A stretch of DNA of 39,111 bases from Marivita sp. XM-24bin2. Lineage in GTDB: Bacteria > Pseudomonadota > Alphaproteobacteria > Rhodobacterales > Rhodobacteraceae. Location of the stretch: NCBI GenBank assembly GCA_003149565.1, contig QCWH01000013.1, positions 1 through 39,111 on the forward strand, read 5' to 3'. The first letter of the stretch is position 1. Each line of letters begins with the position of its first letter. Of this stretch, positions 27,960-36,244 are shown one piece after another. A program made the translations under genes and the position numbers. The notes beneath the pieces are model-generated. The model was not told the DNA's origin and did not search any database. It worked only from the letters and a program-made list of their open reading frames with translations.

Positions 27960-28544
27960 TCAAGCCTCCTCAGCGACCTGGCCGCTTTCCTGCGGCGTGT
28001 CTTCACGCTTGGGCAGGATGTCAGCCACTTTCTTGCCACGACGCTGCGCAACGGAGCGCGGGCTTGCCTCTTTGGACAGACCGTCCAGCGTGGCGCGGAT
28101 CATGTTGTATGGGTTCTGCGAGCCGATCGACTTGGCGACAACGTCCTGAACACCCAGCATTTCGAACACGGCGCGCATCGGACCACCGGCGATGATACCA
28201 GTACCGGTCGGAGCTGTGCGCATGACGACTTTACCGGCACCATGACGGCCTTCGATGTCGTGGTGCAGCGTGCGGCCTTCGCGCAGCGGCACGCGGATCA
28301 TTTTGCGCTTCGCTTGCTCGGTTGCCTTACGGATGGCCTCGGGGACCTCCTTGGCCTTACCCTTGCCAAAGCCGACGCGGCCTTTCTGGTCGCCCACAAC
28401 GACAAGCGCGGCAAAGCCAAAACGCTTACCACCCTTTACGGTCTTGGACACCCGGTTGATTGCGACCAGACGGTCGGCAAATTCCGGCGCCTGTTCTTCA
28501 CGGTCGCGGCGATTGCCCCGACGATTGTTTTCACGTTCTGCCAT
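27960..28544 (-). CDS. rpsE: 30S ribosomal protein S5 (uS5)
   Basis: A 194-residue uS5, important for decoding fidelity and the mRNA entry helicase site. It has the double-stranded RNA binding segment [20 protein letters not shown] and the [18 protein letters not shown] motif. A charged N-terminal extension ([20 protein letters not shown]) and a C-terminal tail to residue 194 make it longer than the ~166-residue E. coli protein, as is common in alphaproteobacteria. AAGGA lies upstream of ATG 28544. It is preceded by an unusually long, hairpin-rich gap after rplR. Confidence 0.98.
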   Translation of the reverse strand: MAERENNRRGNRRDREEQAPEFADRLVAINRVSKTVKGGKRFGFAALVVVGDQKGRVGFGKGKAKEVPEAIRKATEQAKRKMIRVPLREGRTLHHDIEGRHGAGKVVMRTAPTGTGIIAGGPMRAVFEMLGVQDVVAKSIGSQNPYNMIRATLDGLSKEASPRSVAQRRGKKVADILPKREDTPQESGQVAEEA

Positions 28545-28564
28545 TTAGGCATCCTTTGTGCTGT

Positions 28565-28700
28565 GGGCCACTGGCCCGTTTGTCCAATCCAGGTGAGCTT
28601 TTGGCGCTCCCGGATCATCGGGAAGGGGTGGGCCCTTCCGCAAAACGTGTGCCGGGCAAAAGCCCGGCGCACGAATATTGTCGAGCGCGTGCTTGCACGC
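28565..28700 (-). other. Cluster of hairpins between rplR and rpsE
   Basis: This 165-base gap holds several perfect or near-perfect stems: GGGCCA-C-TGGCCC (28565-28577), GAGC...GCTC (28595-28609), CCCG-GATCAT-CGGG (28609-28622), GGAAGGG-GTGGG-CCCTTCC (28621-28639), a 12-bp stem with AAAA loop (28646-28673, one wobble) and GCGTGC-TT-GCACGC (28687-28700). No T run follows any of them on the minus strand. In other spc operons this junction is normally short. Confidence 0.7.
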
Positions 28701-28709
28701 ACTGATCGC

Positions 28710-29063
28710 TTAGATCTTCAGACCGCCTTCGCGGGCCGCGTCGGCCAGAGCCTTGACACGACCGTGGAACAGAAAACCGCCACGATCGAAATATGCTTCT
28801 TCGATACCGGCTTTCTTGGCACGCTCGGCAATCGCCGCGCCGACCTTCTGGGCCGACTCGACATTGTTCTTGCCTGCGAGGTCTTTTTCCATGGTCGATG
28901 CGGCGGCCAGTGTCACACCCTGAACGTCGTCAATCAGCTGAACGCTGATGTTCTTGTTCGAGCGATGAACGCTGAGACGCACGCGGCCTGCGTTGACCTT
29001 GCGAAGTTTGTTCCGAACGCGCAGACGGCGCTTCTGGAACAGATCTCTTTTACTGTTAGCCAT
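28710..29063 (-). CDS. rplR: 50S ribosomal protein L18 (uL18)
   Basis: A 117-residue uL18 that binds 5S rRNA together with L5. Conserved segments: [35 protein letters not shown] and the C-terminal [20 protein letters not shown]. It starts 12 bases after the rplF stop and is followed by the hairpin-rich gap before rpsE. Confidence 0.98.
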   Translation of the reverse strand: MANSKRDLFQKRRLRVRNKLRKVNAGRVRLSVHRSNKNISVQLIDDVQGVTLAAASTMEKDLAGKNNVESAQKVGAAIAERAKKAGIEEAYFDRGGFLFHGRVKALADAAREGGLKI

Positions 29064-29075
29064 GTCCTTGCGTCC

Positions 29076-29609
29076 TTACTTCTTCTTGCCTTCTTTCTGG
29101 AAGATGTATTCGCCCTTGTAGCGAATGCCCTTGCCTTTGTAAGGCTCGGGACGACGCCAGTCGCGAATGTTGGCTGCCACCTGGCCCACCAGCTGAGCGT
29201 CATGACCTTCGATCACGATCTCTGTCTGCTTGGGGCACGTGACGGTCACACCGTCCGGAATTTGGAAATCAACGTCATGCGACAGACCAAGATTCAGTTT
29301 CAGGACGTTGCCCTGAAGCTGCGCACGGTAACCAACGCCCTGGATTTCAAGCTCTTTCTTGAAGGTGTTGGTCACGCCATGCACCAAGTTCGCCACCATC
29401 GTGCGGGACATGCCCCACTGCTGACGGGCACGCTTGGACTTGCCGCGCGGATCGACTTTGATCACATTGTCTTCAACCGTGATTGTGACATCATCGGTCG
29501 CGGTGAAGCTCTTGGTGCCCTTCGGACCCTTCACTTCGACGGTCTGGCCAGACACGGATGCAGAGACACCCGAGGGCAGCTCGACCGGCTGTTTACCAAT
29601 ACGAGACAT
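29076..29609 (-). CDS. rplF: 50S ribosomal protein L6 (uL6)
   Basis: A 177-residue uL6 near the L7/L12 stalk base. N terminus [20 protein letters not shown] and the C-terminal signature [18 protein letters not shown] are diagnostic. It starts 12 bases after the rpsH stop, which gives room only for its own ribosome binding site (GGAGG). Confidence 0.98.
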   Translation of the reverse strand: MSRIGKQPVELPSGVSASVSGQTVEVKGPKGTKSFTATDDVTITVEDNVIKVDPRGKSKRARQQWGMSRTMVANLVHGVTNTFKKELEIQGVGYRAQLQGNVLKLNLGLSHDVDFQIPDGVTVTCPKQTEIVIEGHDAQLVGQVAANIRDWRRPEPYKGKGIRYKGEYIFQKEGKKK

Positions 29610-29621
29610 TACCAGACCTCC

Positions 29622-30014
29622 TTAGAAGACGGTGCAAAGCACTTCGCCGCCAACGTTATGGCTGCGAGCGTTTGCATCTGTCATGACGCCTTTGGACGTG
29701 GACACGATCGAAACACCCAAGCCCTGACGGACTTGTGGAATATCGTCCACACCCAGATACACACGACGGCCAGGCTTGGATACGCGCTGAAGTTCGCGGA
29801 TCACTGGGGTGCCATCGTAGTACTTGAGGCTGATTTCATATGCGGGGTGGCCGTTCTTATCCTTGGTTTCTTCGAAACCACGGATGTAGCCTTCATCCGC
29901 CATCACCGCGAGAACGCGGCCACGCAGCTTGGAGGCCGGTGTCATGGTGGTGGACTTGCCGCGCATCTGTGCGTTGCGGATACGGGTGAGCATATCGCCG
30001 ATAGGATCGTTCAT
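29622..30014 (-). CDS. rpsH: 30S ribosomal protein S8 (uS8)
   Basis: A 130-residue uS8 that binds the central domain of 16S rRNA; in E. coli it is the repressor of the spc operon through a site in rplE mRNA. N terminus [15 protein letters not shown] and the C-terminal [20 protein letters not shown] identify it. Whether it represses this rearranged cluster cannot be seen. It follows rpsN after 12 bases. Confidence 0.98.
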   Translation of the reverse strand: MNDPIGDMLTRIRNAQMRGKSTTMTPASKLRGRVLAVMADEGYIRGFEETKDKNGHPAYEISLKYYDGTPVIRELQRVSKPGRRVYLGVDDIPQVRQGLGVSIVSTSKGVMTDANARSHNVGGEVLCTVF

Positions 30015-30026
30015 TATATGCCCTCC

Positions 30027-30332
30027 TTACCAGCTCGACTTGACCATACCGGGGGCTTGACCATTGCTGGCAAGTTCACGAAGCATGATCCGGCTGACCT
30101 TGAGTTTACGATAATAGGCGTGAGGACGCCCGGTGAGCTGGCAGCGGTTGTGCAGACGCGTGGGCGCGCTGTTCCGCGGCAGTTTTGCAAGCTTGAGGCG
30201 CGCCTTGAAGCGCTCTTCCATCGGCTTGCTTTCGTCGTTCGCGATTTCCTTCAGCTCAGCACGCTTGGCGGCATACTTTTCCACCAGCTTCTGACGCTTC
30301 TTTTCGCGTTCAATCATTGCTTTCTTCGCCAT
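30027..30332 (-). CDS. rpsN: 30S ribosomal protein S14 (uS14), zinc-free type
   Basis: A 101-residue uS14 in the small-subunit head. It is the long C-minus form: no CxxC pairs are present, and the zinc-ribbon region is replaced by the helical residues about 25-55. The C-terminal half [20 protein letters not shown] is diagnostic. It follows rplE after 13 bases. Confidence 0.98.
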   Translation of the reverse strand: MAKKAMIEREKKRQKLVEKYAAKRAELKEIANDESKPMEERFKARLKLAKLPRNSAPTRLHNRCQLTGRPHAYYRKLKVSRIMLRELASNGQAPGMVKSSW

Positions 30333-30345
30333 GGTATCAGTCCCC

Positions 30346-30906
30346 TCAGGCGTTGAACGGCATGTTGAAGTGCTTCAACAGCGCCTTGGCTTCCGCGTCG
30401 GTCTTTGCGGTCGTCGTGATGATGATATCCATGCCCCAAACCTCATCGACCTTGTCGAAGTCGATTTCGGGGAACACGATGTGCTCTTTCATGCCCATGG
30501 CAAAGTTGCCACGCCCATCAAAGGACGGCTTCACACCGCGGAAGTCGCGAATACGCGGCATTGCGATGGTGATCAGACGATCGAGGAAGTCGTACATACG
30601 GTCGCCACGCAGGGTCACCTTGGCACCAAGCGGCATGTCCTCGCGAACGCGGAAGCCCGCGATGGATTTCTTTGCCTTGGTGGTCACGGCCTGCTGACCG
30701 GCGATCTTTGTCAGATCTTCCACTGCGGACTTGGCTTTCTTGCTGTCACGGACAGCTTCAGCACCGCAGCCGATGTTCAGCACGATTTTGTCGAGGCGCG
30801 GAATCATCATGTCGTTCGAGTAACCGAACTCTTCCTTCATCGCGGCCTTGATGGTGTCGTTGAACGCCGTCTTGAGACGCGGGGTGTAGGTTGCAGAATC
30901 AAGCAT
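30346..30906 (-). CDS. rplE: 50S ribosomal protein L5 (uL5)
   Basis: A 186-residue uL5, 5S rRNA binding protein of the central protuberance. Conserved blocks: [39 protein letters not shown] and the C-terminal [20 protein letters not shown]. Its start overlaps the end of rplX by eight bases, so translation is coupled. Confidence 0.98.
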   Translation of the reverse strand: MLDSATYTPRLKTAFNDTIKAAMKEEFGYSNDMMIPRLDKIVLNIGCGAEAVRDSKKAKSAVEDLTKIAGQQAVTTKAKKSIAGFRVREDMPLGAKVTLRGDRMYDFLDRLITIAMPRIRDFRGVKPSFDGRGNFAMGMKEHIVFPEIDFDKVDEVWGMDIIITTTAKTDAEAKALLKHFNMPFNA

Positions 30907-31210
30907 CGATCACATCCCCTGTTGTCTTGGCGTAACGGACCTTCTTGTCGCCTTCCATTTTGAAGCCAACGCGGGTCGGTTTACCGTTTGCGTCAACGAT
31001 CGCCAGGTTCGACAGATCGATCGGCATCGCCTTCGGTGTGCGGCCGCCCTGAGTTGTCTGGGACTGACGCACGTGACGGATCGCCATGTTCACGCCATCG
31101 ACGACGGCCTTGCCGGCCTTCGGGTCAACGGAGGCAATGGTGCCCGACTTGCCTTTGTCTTTACCGGCAAGCACAACCACCTTGTCGCCTTTACGGAGTT
31201 TAGCAGCCAT
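30899..31210 (-). CDS. rplX: 50S ribosomal protein L24 (uL24)
   Basis: A 103-residue uL24, an assembly initiator near the exit tunnel. It opens with a KOW motif ([20 protein letters not shown]) and contains [20 protein letters not shown]. It overlaps rplN by one base and rplE by eight, so the three are tightly coupled. Confidence 0.98.
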   Translation of the reverse strand: MAAKLRKGDKVVVLAGKDKGKSGTIASVDPKAGKAVVDGVNMAIRHVRQSQTTQGGRTPKAMPIDLSNLAIVDANGKPTRVGFKMEGDKKVRYAKTTGDVIDA

Positions 31211-31578
31211 TACAGCACCTCCGGAGCAAGCGAGATGATTTTCATGAAGTTCTTGGCACGAAGCTCGCGCACGACCGGGCCGAAGATACGGGTACCGACC
31301 GGCTCACCTGCGTTGTTCAGGATGACGGCGGCGTTGCGGTCAAAACGGATGGCTGTGCCGTCTTCGCGACGGACTTCTTTGGCGGTGCGCACGACGACGG
31401 CCTTGCGGACGTCACCTTTCTTCACGCGACCGCGCGGGATGGCTTCCTTCACGGAAACGACGATGATGTCACCCACCGACGCGTATTTCCGCTTGGACCC
31501 ACCCAGAACCTTGATGCACTGAACGCGGCGCGCGCCGCTGTTGTCAGCAACATCCAGATTGGTCTGCATCTGGATCAT
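31210..31578 (-). CDS. rplN: 50S ribosomal protein L14 (uL14)
   Basis: A 122-residue uL14, which forms intersubunit bridges and is the site where RsfS binds. N terminus [20 protein letters not shown] and the internal [20 protein letters not shown] are diagnostic. The stop overlaps the rplX start by one base. The 76-base gap before it (after rpsQ) holds a small hairpin over the rpsQ stop codon. Confidence 0.98.
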   Translation of the reverse strand: MIQMQTNLDVADNSGARRVQCIKVLGGSKRKYASVGDIIVVSVKEAIPRGRVKKGDVRKAVVVRTAKEVRREDGTAIRFDRNAAVILNNAGEPVGTRIFGPVVRELRAKNFMKIISLAPEVL

Positions 31579-31654
31579 AGTGTTTCTCCCGACGTCCCGA
31601 ACCGCCTTTTAGGACATTGGCCCGGGGGTTTCGTAAATGCCGAAAGGCTATCGC

Positions 31655-31885
31655 TTATTCAGCGATAACCTCCCAACGTTTGGTCTTCGACTTGGGGGCG
31701 CATTCCTGAATACGGACAACATCCCCTACGGCGAATTTCTCGGCCTCATCATGGGCGCGATATTTCTTCGACTTCCGGATCGTCTTTTGCAGAACCGGGT
31801 GCTTGAAGCGGCGCTCGACGGAGACAGTCACGGTCTGTGCGTTAGCTGTCGATGTCACGGTGCCTTGCAGGATACGTTTGGGCAT
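31655..31885 (-). CDS. rpsQ: 30S ribosomal protein S17 (uS17)
   Basis: A 76-residue uS17 that binds helices 7 and 11 of 16S rRNA. Sequence [20 protein letters not shown] then [20 protein letters not shown] is typical. TATCGC and GCGATA (31649-31654 and 31662-31667) form a small hairpin that spans the stop codon. It follows rpmC after 14 bases. Confidence 0.97.
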   Translation of the reverse strand: MPKRILQGTVTSTANAQTVTVSVERRFKHPVLQKTIRKSKKYRAHDEAEKFAVGDVVRIQECAPKSKTKRWEVIAE

Positions 31886-31899
31886 CTATCAGGCTCCTC

Positions 31900-32106
31900 T
31901 TACGCGTCGCTGGCCGCAGCAGCGGCCTTTTGGTTCAGCACGGTCTTGATGCGTGCCACATTGCGGCGCACCTGACGGATGCGCGCGGTGTTTTCAAGCT
32001 GGCTTGTGGCCTGCTGAAAGCGGAGGTTGAAGGCCTCTTTCTTCAGCGCGACAAGCTCATCCCGGAGCTGATCCGGGGTCTTGTCATTCAGTTCCTTGGC
32101 GTTCAT
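31900..32106 (-). CDS. rpmC: 50S ribosomal protein L29 (uL29)
   Basis: A 68-residue helical uL29 at the exit tunnel, part of the docking site for trigger factor and [23 protein letters not shown] and [20 protein letters not shown] identify it. ATG 32106 has AAGGAA upstream; the open frame continues to 32145 but that part is the promoter leader. It normally follows rplP directly; here it begins its own unit. Confidence 0.97.
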   Translation of the reverse strand: MNAKELNDKTPDQLRDELVALKKEAFNLRFQQATSQLENTARIRQVRRNVARIKTVLNQKAAAAASDA

Positions 32107-32192
32107 GCGCCGTTCCTTTCTATCAACATCACCGGAGAGCCCCATCGTTATCGTGGGTCACCCTGATTCCCGGTGGAGGTGGATGAAGCGGC

Positions 32193-32221
32193 CGTATAGG
32201 CCGGACAACCCGATGGCGCAA
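32193..32221 (-). promoter_or_regulatory. Sigma70-like promoter for the rpmC-rpmD unit
   Basis: TTGCGC (32221-32216), 17-base spacer, TATACG (32198-32193) on the minus strand, giving a leader of about 80 bases before rpmC. A CCCCTT...AAGGGG inverted repeat (32222-32240) abuts the -35 element and lies between the two divergent genes. Confidence 0.6.
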
Positions 32222-32288
32222 CCCCTTTGTTTACAAGGGGCGACAATGTCCTCTCGCCATCGCCTGCACCGCATATTATGACGGGCAC

Positions 32289-32909
32289 ATGAGCACAATA
32301 TCTTCCCTCTTCGTGACCCGCCTCTACCATGCGCCTTTGTCCGAGCACGGACCGGCGATTGATGCCGATGAAATGGAAAACTCCTGTTTCGCCATCGCCG
32401 AGGATGACGAGGCCGGCCAGCAATGGTGCGAGGACAACGCCTATCCCGGCTACACCTCCTACGCTTCCCTGACCGACCTGCCCTGGCGCTTTCCGATCTT
32501 TGCCGATCTGGTCACATCTCTCGACGCCCATGTCGCGGCCTTTGCCAAAGATCTCGAGTTCGATCTGGACGGACGCAAGTTGGTGGTTGAGGACCTCTGG
32601 ATCAACATCCTGCCGGAGGGCGGCTTTCACGCGGCCCACATCCACCCGCATTCAGTTATCTCTGGTACGACTTACGTGTCCATGCCCGAAGGCGCGTCCG
32701 CTCTGAAACTCGAAGACCCGCGCCACGCCATGATGATGGCCGCCCCACCCCGCCGCAAAGACGCGCGCGAGGAGATGCGGAGCTTCATCTATGTTAAACC
32801 GGCGGTCGGGGACGTCCTGCTCTGGGAAAGCTGGTTGCGCCACGAGGTGGTGATGAACCAGTCCGAAGATGAGCGCGTTTCGGTGAGTTTTAACTACCGG
32901 TGGGAGTGA
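32289..32909 (+). CDS. Putative 2-oxoglutarate/Fe(II)-dependent oxygenase (TIGR02466-like)
   Basis: A 206-residue protein with a double-stranded beta-helix oxygenase pattern. WINILPEGGFHAAHIHPHSV (104-123) holds a cluster of histidines (114, 117, 119, 121), followed by SGTTYVSMPE. A distal His185 (LRHEV) and Arg196 (ERVSVSFNY) would complete the iron and 2-oxoglutarate sites. The acidic residue of the usual HxD motif is not obvious. The closest family from memory is TIGR02466; its substrate is unknown. It lies on the opposite strand between rplP and rpmC. E. coli RoxA (YcfD), another oxygenase type, hydroxylates L16; a similar role for this neighbour of rplP is a hypothesis. Confidence 0.75.
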   Translation: MSTISSLFVTRLYHAPLSEHGPAIDADEMENSCFAIAEDDEAGQQWCEDNAYPGYTSYASLTDLPWRFPIFADLVTSLDAHVAAFAKDLEFDLDGRKLVVEDLWINILPEGGFHAAHIHPHSVISGTTYVSMPEGASALKLEDPRHAMMMAAPPRRKDAREEMRSFIYVKPAVGDVLLWESWLRHEVVMNQSEDERVSVSFNYRWE

Positions 32910-33019
32910 GGAAAGCGTTTCGAAACGCTTTCCAAAGCCATTCGAATGGCTTTGTCCGCCGAGCCTCCCACAGCACGAAAACGCTTCGAAACGAGTGCTA
33001 AAATCATTCGAATGATTTT
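32910..33019. repeat. Array of four TTCGAA-centred palindromes
   Basis: Directly after the oxygenase stop: a perfect 24-bp palindrome (32910-32933, arms GGAAAGCGT/ACGCTTTCC around TTCGAA), a perfect 22-bp palindrome (32933-32954, arms CAAAGCCA/TGGCTTTG), an imperfect one (32972-32999, AGCAC/GTGCT outer arms) and a perfect 20-bp palindrome (33000-33019, arms AAAATCA/TGATTTT). Units 1+2 and 3+4 look like a duplicated pair. The arms differ between units but keep pairing. Confidence 0.9.
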
Positions 33020-33020
33020 C

Positions 33021-33056
33021 AAAAAGAGAAAACCCCCGGCGCTTTCACACCGGGGG
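33021..33056 (-). terminator. Intrinsic terminator after rplP
   Basis: On the minus strand CCCCCGGTG, loop TGAAAG, CGCCGGGGG (9 bp, one wobble pair) followed by TTTTCTCTTTTT. It lies about 43 bases after the rplP stop and separates rplP from rpmC. Confidence 0.85.
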
Positions 33057-33067
33057 CTTCTTATCTC

Positions 33068-33091
33068 GTAGGGTGCGTGCCTACACGCACC
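33068..33091 (+). repeat. Dispersed palindrome, copy 2
   Basis: GTAG then GGTGCGTG, CCTA, CACGCACC. Same element as 18340-18363 and 36004-36027; it lies between the rplP stop and its terminator. Confidence 0.75.
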
Positions 33092-33098
33092 GAACCGC

Positions 33099-33512
33099 TT
33101 ACCAGTCCTCGCGAACCACGACGCGGGTCTTGATCGGCAGCTTCATGGCAGCCAGACGGAGCGCTTCGCGGGCAATGTCTTCACCGACGCCGTCGATTTC
33201 AAACATCACGCGGCCCGGCTTCACCTTGGCGGCCCAGTAATCCACCGAACCCTTACCTTTACCCATACGGACTTCGGTCGGCTTCGAGGTGACCGGAGTA
33301 TCCGGGAAGATCCGGATCCAGACACGGCCCTGACGTTTCATGTGACGCGTCATGGCACGACGGGCTGCTTCGATCTGACGTGCAGTCACACGCTCAGGCT
33401 GAAGCGCCTTGAGGCCGTAAGTGCCGAAGTTCAGATCAGAGCCGCCTTTGGCTTCGCCCTTGATCCGGCCTTTGAACATCTTACGGAATTTTGTACGCTT
33501 TGGTTGAAGCAT
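33099..33512 (-). CDS. rplP: 50S ribosomal protein L16 (uL16)
   Basis: A 137-residue uL16 that organises the A-site region and is essential for late large-subunit assembly. N terminus [20 protein letters not shown], then [20 protein letters not shown] and [20 protein letters not shown]. Arg82 in VRMGKGKG corresponds to E. coli L16 Arg81, the residue hydroxylated by RoxA. It starts 2 bases after the rpsC stop. A palindrome, a terminator and an opposite-strand oxygenase gene follow instead of rpmC. Confidence 0.98.
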   Translation of the reverse strand: MLQPKRTKFRKMFKGRIKGEAKGGSDLNFGTYGLKALQPERVTARQIEAARRAMTRHMKRQGRVWIRIFPDTPVTSKPTEVRMGKGKGSVDYWAAKVKPGRVMFEIDGVGEDIAREALRLAAMKLPIKTRVVVREDW

Positions 33513-33514
33513 GA

Positions 33515-34228
33515 TTAGTTCCTCCGACCGCCGCCGGCACCACGCGGTGCGGGACCGTCTTGCAGTTCCTGTGCCTTGCGATCCCGTGCGGACGGATCAT
33601 GTTCCATGATCTCGCCTTTGAAGATCCAGACCTTGATGCCGATGATGCCGTAGGGCGTTTCCGCCTCGACATTGGCATAGTCGATGTCGGCGCGCAGCGT
33701 GTGCAGCGGCACACGGCCTTCGCGGTACCATTCGGTCCGTGCGATTTCCGCACCACCCAGACGACCAGCAACGTTCACGCGGATCCCGAGGGCACCCATA
33801 CGCATGGCGTTCTGCACGGCGCGCTTCATGGCACGACGGAAAGACACACGACGCTCGAGCTGTTGGGCGATGCTTTCGCCAACCAACTGCGCGTCCAGTT
33901 CCGGCTTGCGCACTTCAACGATGTTGAGGTGCAGCTCGCTGTCGGTCATCGCGGCCAGCTTCTTGCGCAGCGTTTCGATGTCCGCGCCTTTCTTGCCGAT
34001 GATGACGCCGGGGCGTGCGGTGTGAATGGTCACGCGGCACTTCTTGTGCGGGCGCTCGATGATGACACGGGCGACACCGGCCTGCTTGCACTCTTTCTCG
34101 ATGAACTCGCGGATCGCGATATCTTCGAGCAAAAGATCGCCGTAGTCTTTGGTGTCGGCGTACCAGCGGCTGTCCCAGGTGCGGTTCACCTGAAGGCGCA
34201 TGCCGATCGGATTGGTCTTGTTACCCAT
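33515..34228 (-). CDS. rpsC: 30S ribosomal protein S3 (uS3)
   Basis: A 237-residue uS3 at the mRNA entry. The KH domain motif [20 protein letters not shown] is clear, and [20 protein letters not shown] and [20 protein letters not shown] are diagnostic. The C-terminal tail is Gly/Arg-rich ([10 protein letters not shown]). It overlaps rplV by one base and rplP follows after 2 bases. Confidence 0.98.
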   Translation of the reverse strand: MGNKTNPIGMRLQVNRTWDSRWYADTKDYGDLLLEDIAIREFIEKECKQAGVARVIIERPHKKCRVTIHTARPGVIIGKKGADIETLRKKLAAMTDSELHLNIVEVRKPELDAQLVGESIAQQLERRVSFRRAMKRAVQNAMRMGALGIRVNVAGRLGGAEIARTEWYREGRVPLHTLRADIDYANVEAETPYGIIGIKVWIFKGEIMEHDPSARDRKAQELQDGPAPRGAGGGRRN

Positions 34229-34608
34229 TAGGCCTGCTCCTCAACTTGACGCACCTTGATGGTGATCTCCGAAAACGGCTTCATGATCTTGCCAAACCGG
34301 CCACGTGCGCGCGGACGGCCACGCTTCATGACGAGGTTCTTGCCCACATAGGCTTCGGCAACGATCAGTTCGTCCACGTCGAGACCGTGGTTGTTTTCGG
34401 CATTTGCGATGGCCGACTGAAGGCATTTCTTCACGTCAACCGCAACCCGCTTCTTCGAGAAGGTCAGGTCGTTCAGCGCCTTGTCCACTTTCTTGCCGCG
34501 GATCAGACCAGCGACGAGGTTCAGTTTCTGCGGGCTGGTGCGCAGCATCCGCAGCTTCGCCATGGCTTCGTTGTCAGCCACGCGGCGGGGGTTCTTTTCC
34601 TTGCCCAT
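34228..34608 (-). CDS. rplV: 50S ribosomal protein L22 (uL22)
   Basis: A 126-residue uL22, whose beta-hairpin lines the exit tunnel and is a macrolide-resistance site. [40 protein letters not shown] and the hairpin [15 protein letters not shown] identify it. It follows rpsS after 3 bases and overlaps rpsC by one. Confidence 0.98.
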   Translation of the reverse strand: MGKEKNPRRVADNEAMAKLRMLRTSPQKLNLVAGLIRGKKVDKALNDLTFSKKRVAVDVKKCLQSAIANAENNHGLDVDELIVAEAYVGKNLVMKRGRPRARGRFGKIMKPFSEITIKVRQVEEQA

Positions 34609-34611
34609 GAC

Positions 34612-34890
34612 TTACTTCCGCTTCGCTTTTTTGTCAGCCGCGTGACCGTAATAGGTCCGAGTGGGCGAGTACTCGCCGAACTTCTGACCAATCATGTCTT
34701 CGGTGACGTTCACAGGAACATGCTTCTGGCCGTTGTAGACGCCAAACGTCAGACCCACGAACTGGGGCAGGATCGTCGAGCGGCGCGACCAGATTTTGAT
34801 GACTTCATTGCGGCCGGATTCACGCGACGCTTCTGCCTTCTTCAAGACATAGGCATCGACGAACGGGCCTTTCCATACAGAGCGCGACAT
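34612..34890 (-). CDS. rpsS: 30S ribosomal protein S19 (uS19)
   Basis: A 92-residue uS19 in the small-subunit head, partner of S13. [40 protein letters not shown] and [20 protein letters not shown] are typical. It starts 3 bases after the rplB stop. Confidence 0.98.
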   Translation of the reverse strand: MSRSVWKGPFVDAYVLKKAEASRESGRNEVIKIWSRRSTILPQFVGLTFGVYNGQKHVPVNVTEDMIGQKFGEYSPTRTYYGHAADKKAKRK

Positions 34891-34893
34891 GGT

Positions 34894-35736
34894 TTACCGC
34901 CCCTTCTTCTTAGCGTGACGCGAGCGGATGATCAGCTTCTGCGACGCCTTGTTCTTGTTACGGGTGCGCTTGCCCTTGGTCGGCTTACCCCACGGGGTCA
35001 CCGGGTGACGACCACCCGAAGTCCGGCCTTCACCACCACCGTGCGGGTGGTCGATCGGGTTCATAACGACACCACGGACGGACGGACGGATGCCCTTGTG
35101 GCGCATGCGGCCCGCTTTACCATAGTTCTGGTTCGAGTTGTCCGGGTTCGACACGGCACCAACAGTGGCCATGCATTCCTGACGGACCATGCGAAGTTCA
35201 CCCGAGCTCAGACGGATCTGCGCGTACCCACCGTCACGACCGACGAACTGGGCATAGGTGCCAGCCGCACGGGCGATCTGACCACCCTTGCCGGGCTTCA
35301 GTTCGATGTTGTGAACGATAGTCCCGATGGGCAGGCCGGAGAAGGGCATCGCATTGCCCGGCTTCACGTCGGCCTTCTGAGACGCGATCACGCGGTCGCC
35401 GATGGCGAGACGCTGCGGCGCGAGGATGTAGGCCTGTTCACCATCGTCATACTGGACGAGCGCGATAAAGGCGGTGCGGTTCGGGTCATATTCGATGCGC
35501 GCGACGGTCGCGCCCACGTCAAACTTGTTCCGCTTGAAATCGACGATACGATAAAGGCGTTTTGCGCCACCACCGCGACGACGGGATGTGATACGTCCGG
35601 TGTTGTTCCGGCCACCCGACTTGGTCAAACCCTCGGTAAGGGCTTTGACCGGACGGCCTTTCCACAGCTCCGAACGGTCGATCAGCACCAGCCCGCGCTG
35701 GCCCGGCGTCGTCGGCTTATACGACTTGAGTGCCAT
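34894..35736 (-). CDS. rplB: 50S ribosomal protein L2 (uL2)
   Basis: A 280-residue uL2, required for subunit association and close to the peptidyl-transferase centre. [40 protein letters not shown] and the C-terminal [20 protein letters not shown] loop with its key histidine are present. In most bacteria it directly follows rplW; here about 1.2 kb with a lipoprotein gene separates them, and rplB starts its own unit with a predicted promoter and hairpin-rich leader. Confidence 0.98.
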   Translation of the reverse strand: MALKSYKPTTPGQRGLVLIDRSELWKGRPVKALTEGLTKSGGRNNTGRITSRRRGGGAKRLYRIVDFKRNKFDVGATVARIEYDPNRTAFIALVQYDDGEQAYILAPQRLAIGDRVIASQKADVKPGNAMPFSGLPIGTIVHNIELKPGKGGQIARAAGTYAQFVGRDGGYAQIRLSSGELRMVRQECMATVGAVSNPDNSNQNYGKAGRMRHKGIRPSVRGVVMNPIDHPHGGGEGRTSGGRHPVTPWGKPTKGKRTRNKNKASQKLIIRSRHAKKKGR

Positions 35737-35760
35737 GCTTTCTGTCTTCCGTTAGCAAGT

Positions 35761-35804
35761 GCAGGTCCTTGAGGACCCGCTATGTTTGGGCGGACGCATC
35801 CGCC
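35761..35804 (-). other. Hairpins in the rplB leader
   Basis: GCAGGTCCT-TG-AGGACCCGC (35761-35780, one mismatch) and a perfect GGCGGA-CGCA-TCCGCC (35789-35804) lie between the predicted transcription start and rplB. They could be sites of ribosomal-protein autoregulation. No T run. Confidence 0.5.
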
Positions 35805-35807
35805 ATG

Positions 35808-35836
35808 GGTATAGGGCCCCGAAGGTCCCCGGTTAA
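35808..35836 (-). promoter_or_regulatory. Candidate promoter for rplB-rpsS-rplV-rpsC-rplP
   Basis: TTAACC (35836-35831), 17-base spacer, TATACC (35813-35808) on the minus strand. The -10 is close to those before rpmC and rplO; the -35 matches consensus at four of six positions. Confidence 0.45.
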
Positions 35837-35847
35837 CGCAACAACGA

Positions 35848-35869
35848 AGCCCCGGACGAATCCGGGGCT
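35848..35869 (-). terminator. Terminator-like hairpin upstream of the rplB promoter
   Basis: AGCCCCGGA, four-base loop, TCCGGGGCT: a perfect 9-bp stem, followed on the minus strand by TCGTTGTTG, a poor T tract. It may stop read-through into the rplB unit. Confidence 0.45.
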
Positions 35870-36003
35870 GCGCGGTTGGGGCTTACTAGGAGGTGTGGGG
35901 CGGGGCGTCAAGTACTGTGGGGATAGAAAGTGCAGGAACGTCGCGCCGTAAGCGGCACCGCGATCCTCGAGCGCGCCCGGAGGATGACACCAAAGAGTTC
36001 GCC

Positions 36004-36027
36004 GTAGGGTGCGTGTTCACACGCACC
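36004..36027 (+). repeat. Dispersed palindrome, copy 3
   Basis: GTAG then GGTGCGTGT, TC, ACACGCACC. The closest relative of copy 1 (18340-18363): they differ at one base in the centre. Confidence 0.75.
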
Positions 36028-36244
36028 ATGCGCAAGCCGGGCGAACGCCAGACCGCAGGATGGCGATCCGACCGGCCTTCAGCGGCGCTTTATGCCTGCC
36101 ATGTCCGTGGGACTTTCAAGCGAGGCACTGTCCGCACTAAATCGCCAGCCCGTCCGGGCGGCCTGGCAATGATCTGGCGGCTTAGCCGTTGTTTGGCCAA
36201 TCTCCTACGAGTTGCACCCGTCTTTCCGAAAACTAAGCTGTTCT

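Larger units (their letters stand above)
35737..36244. other. 508-bp non-coding stretch before rplB
   Basis: Holds the predicted rplB promoter, three hairpins in series (35761-35869) and one dispersed palindrome (36004-36027). No convincing gene is visible from 35870 to 36244; open frames there have no start signals or recognisable product. Confidence 0.65.

Noticed and set aside
28242-30356. 704-codon open frame on the plus strand
   Set aside because: Antisense to rpsE, rplR, rplF, rpsH and rpsN, all unmistakable. Long antisense frames are common in GC-rich DNA; no start signal or family pattern.
34246-35772. 508-codon open frame on the plus strand
   Set aside because: Antisense to rplV, rpsS and rplB; composition reflects the reverse complement of ribosomal genes.
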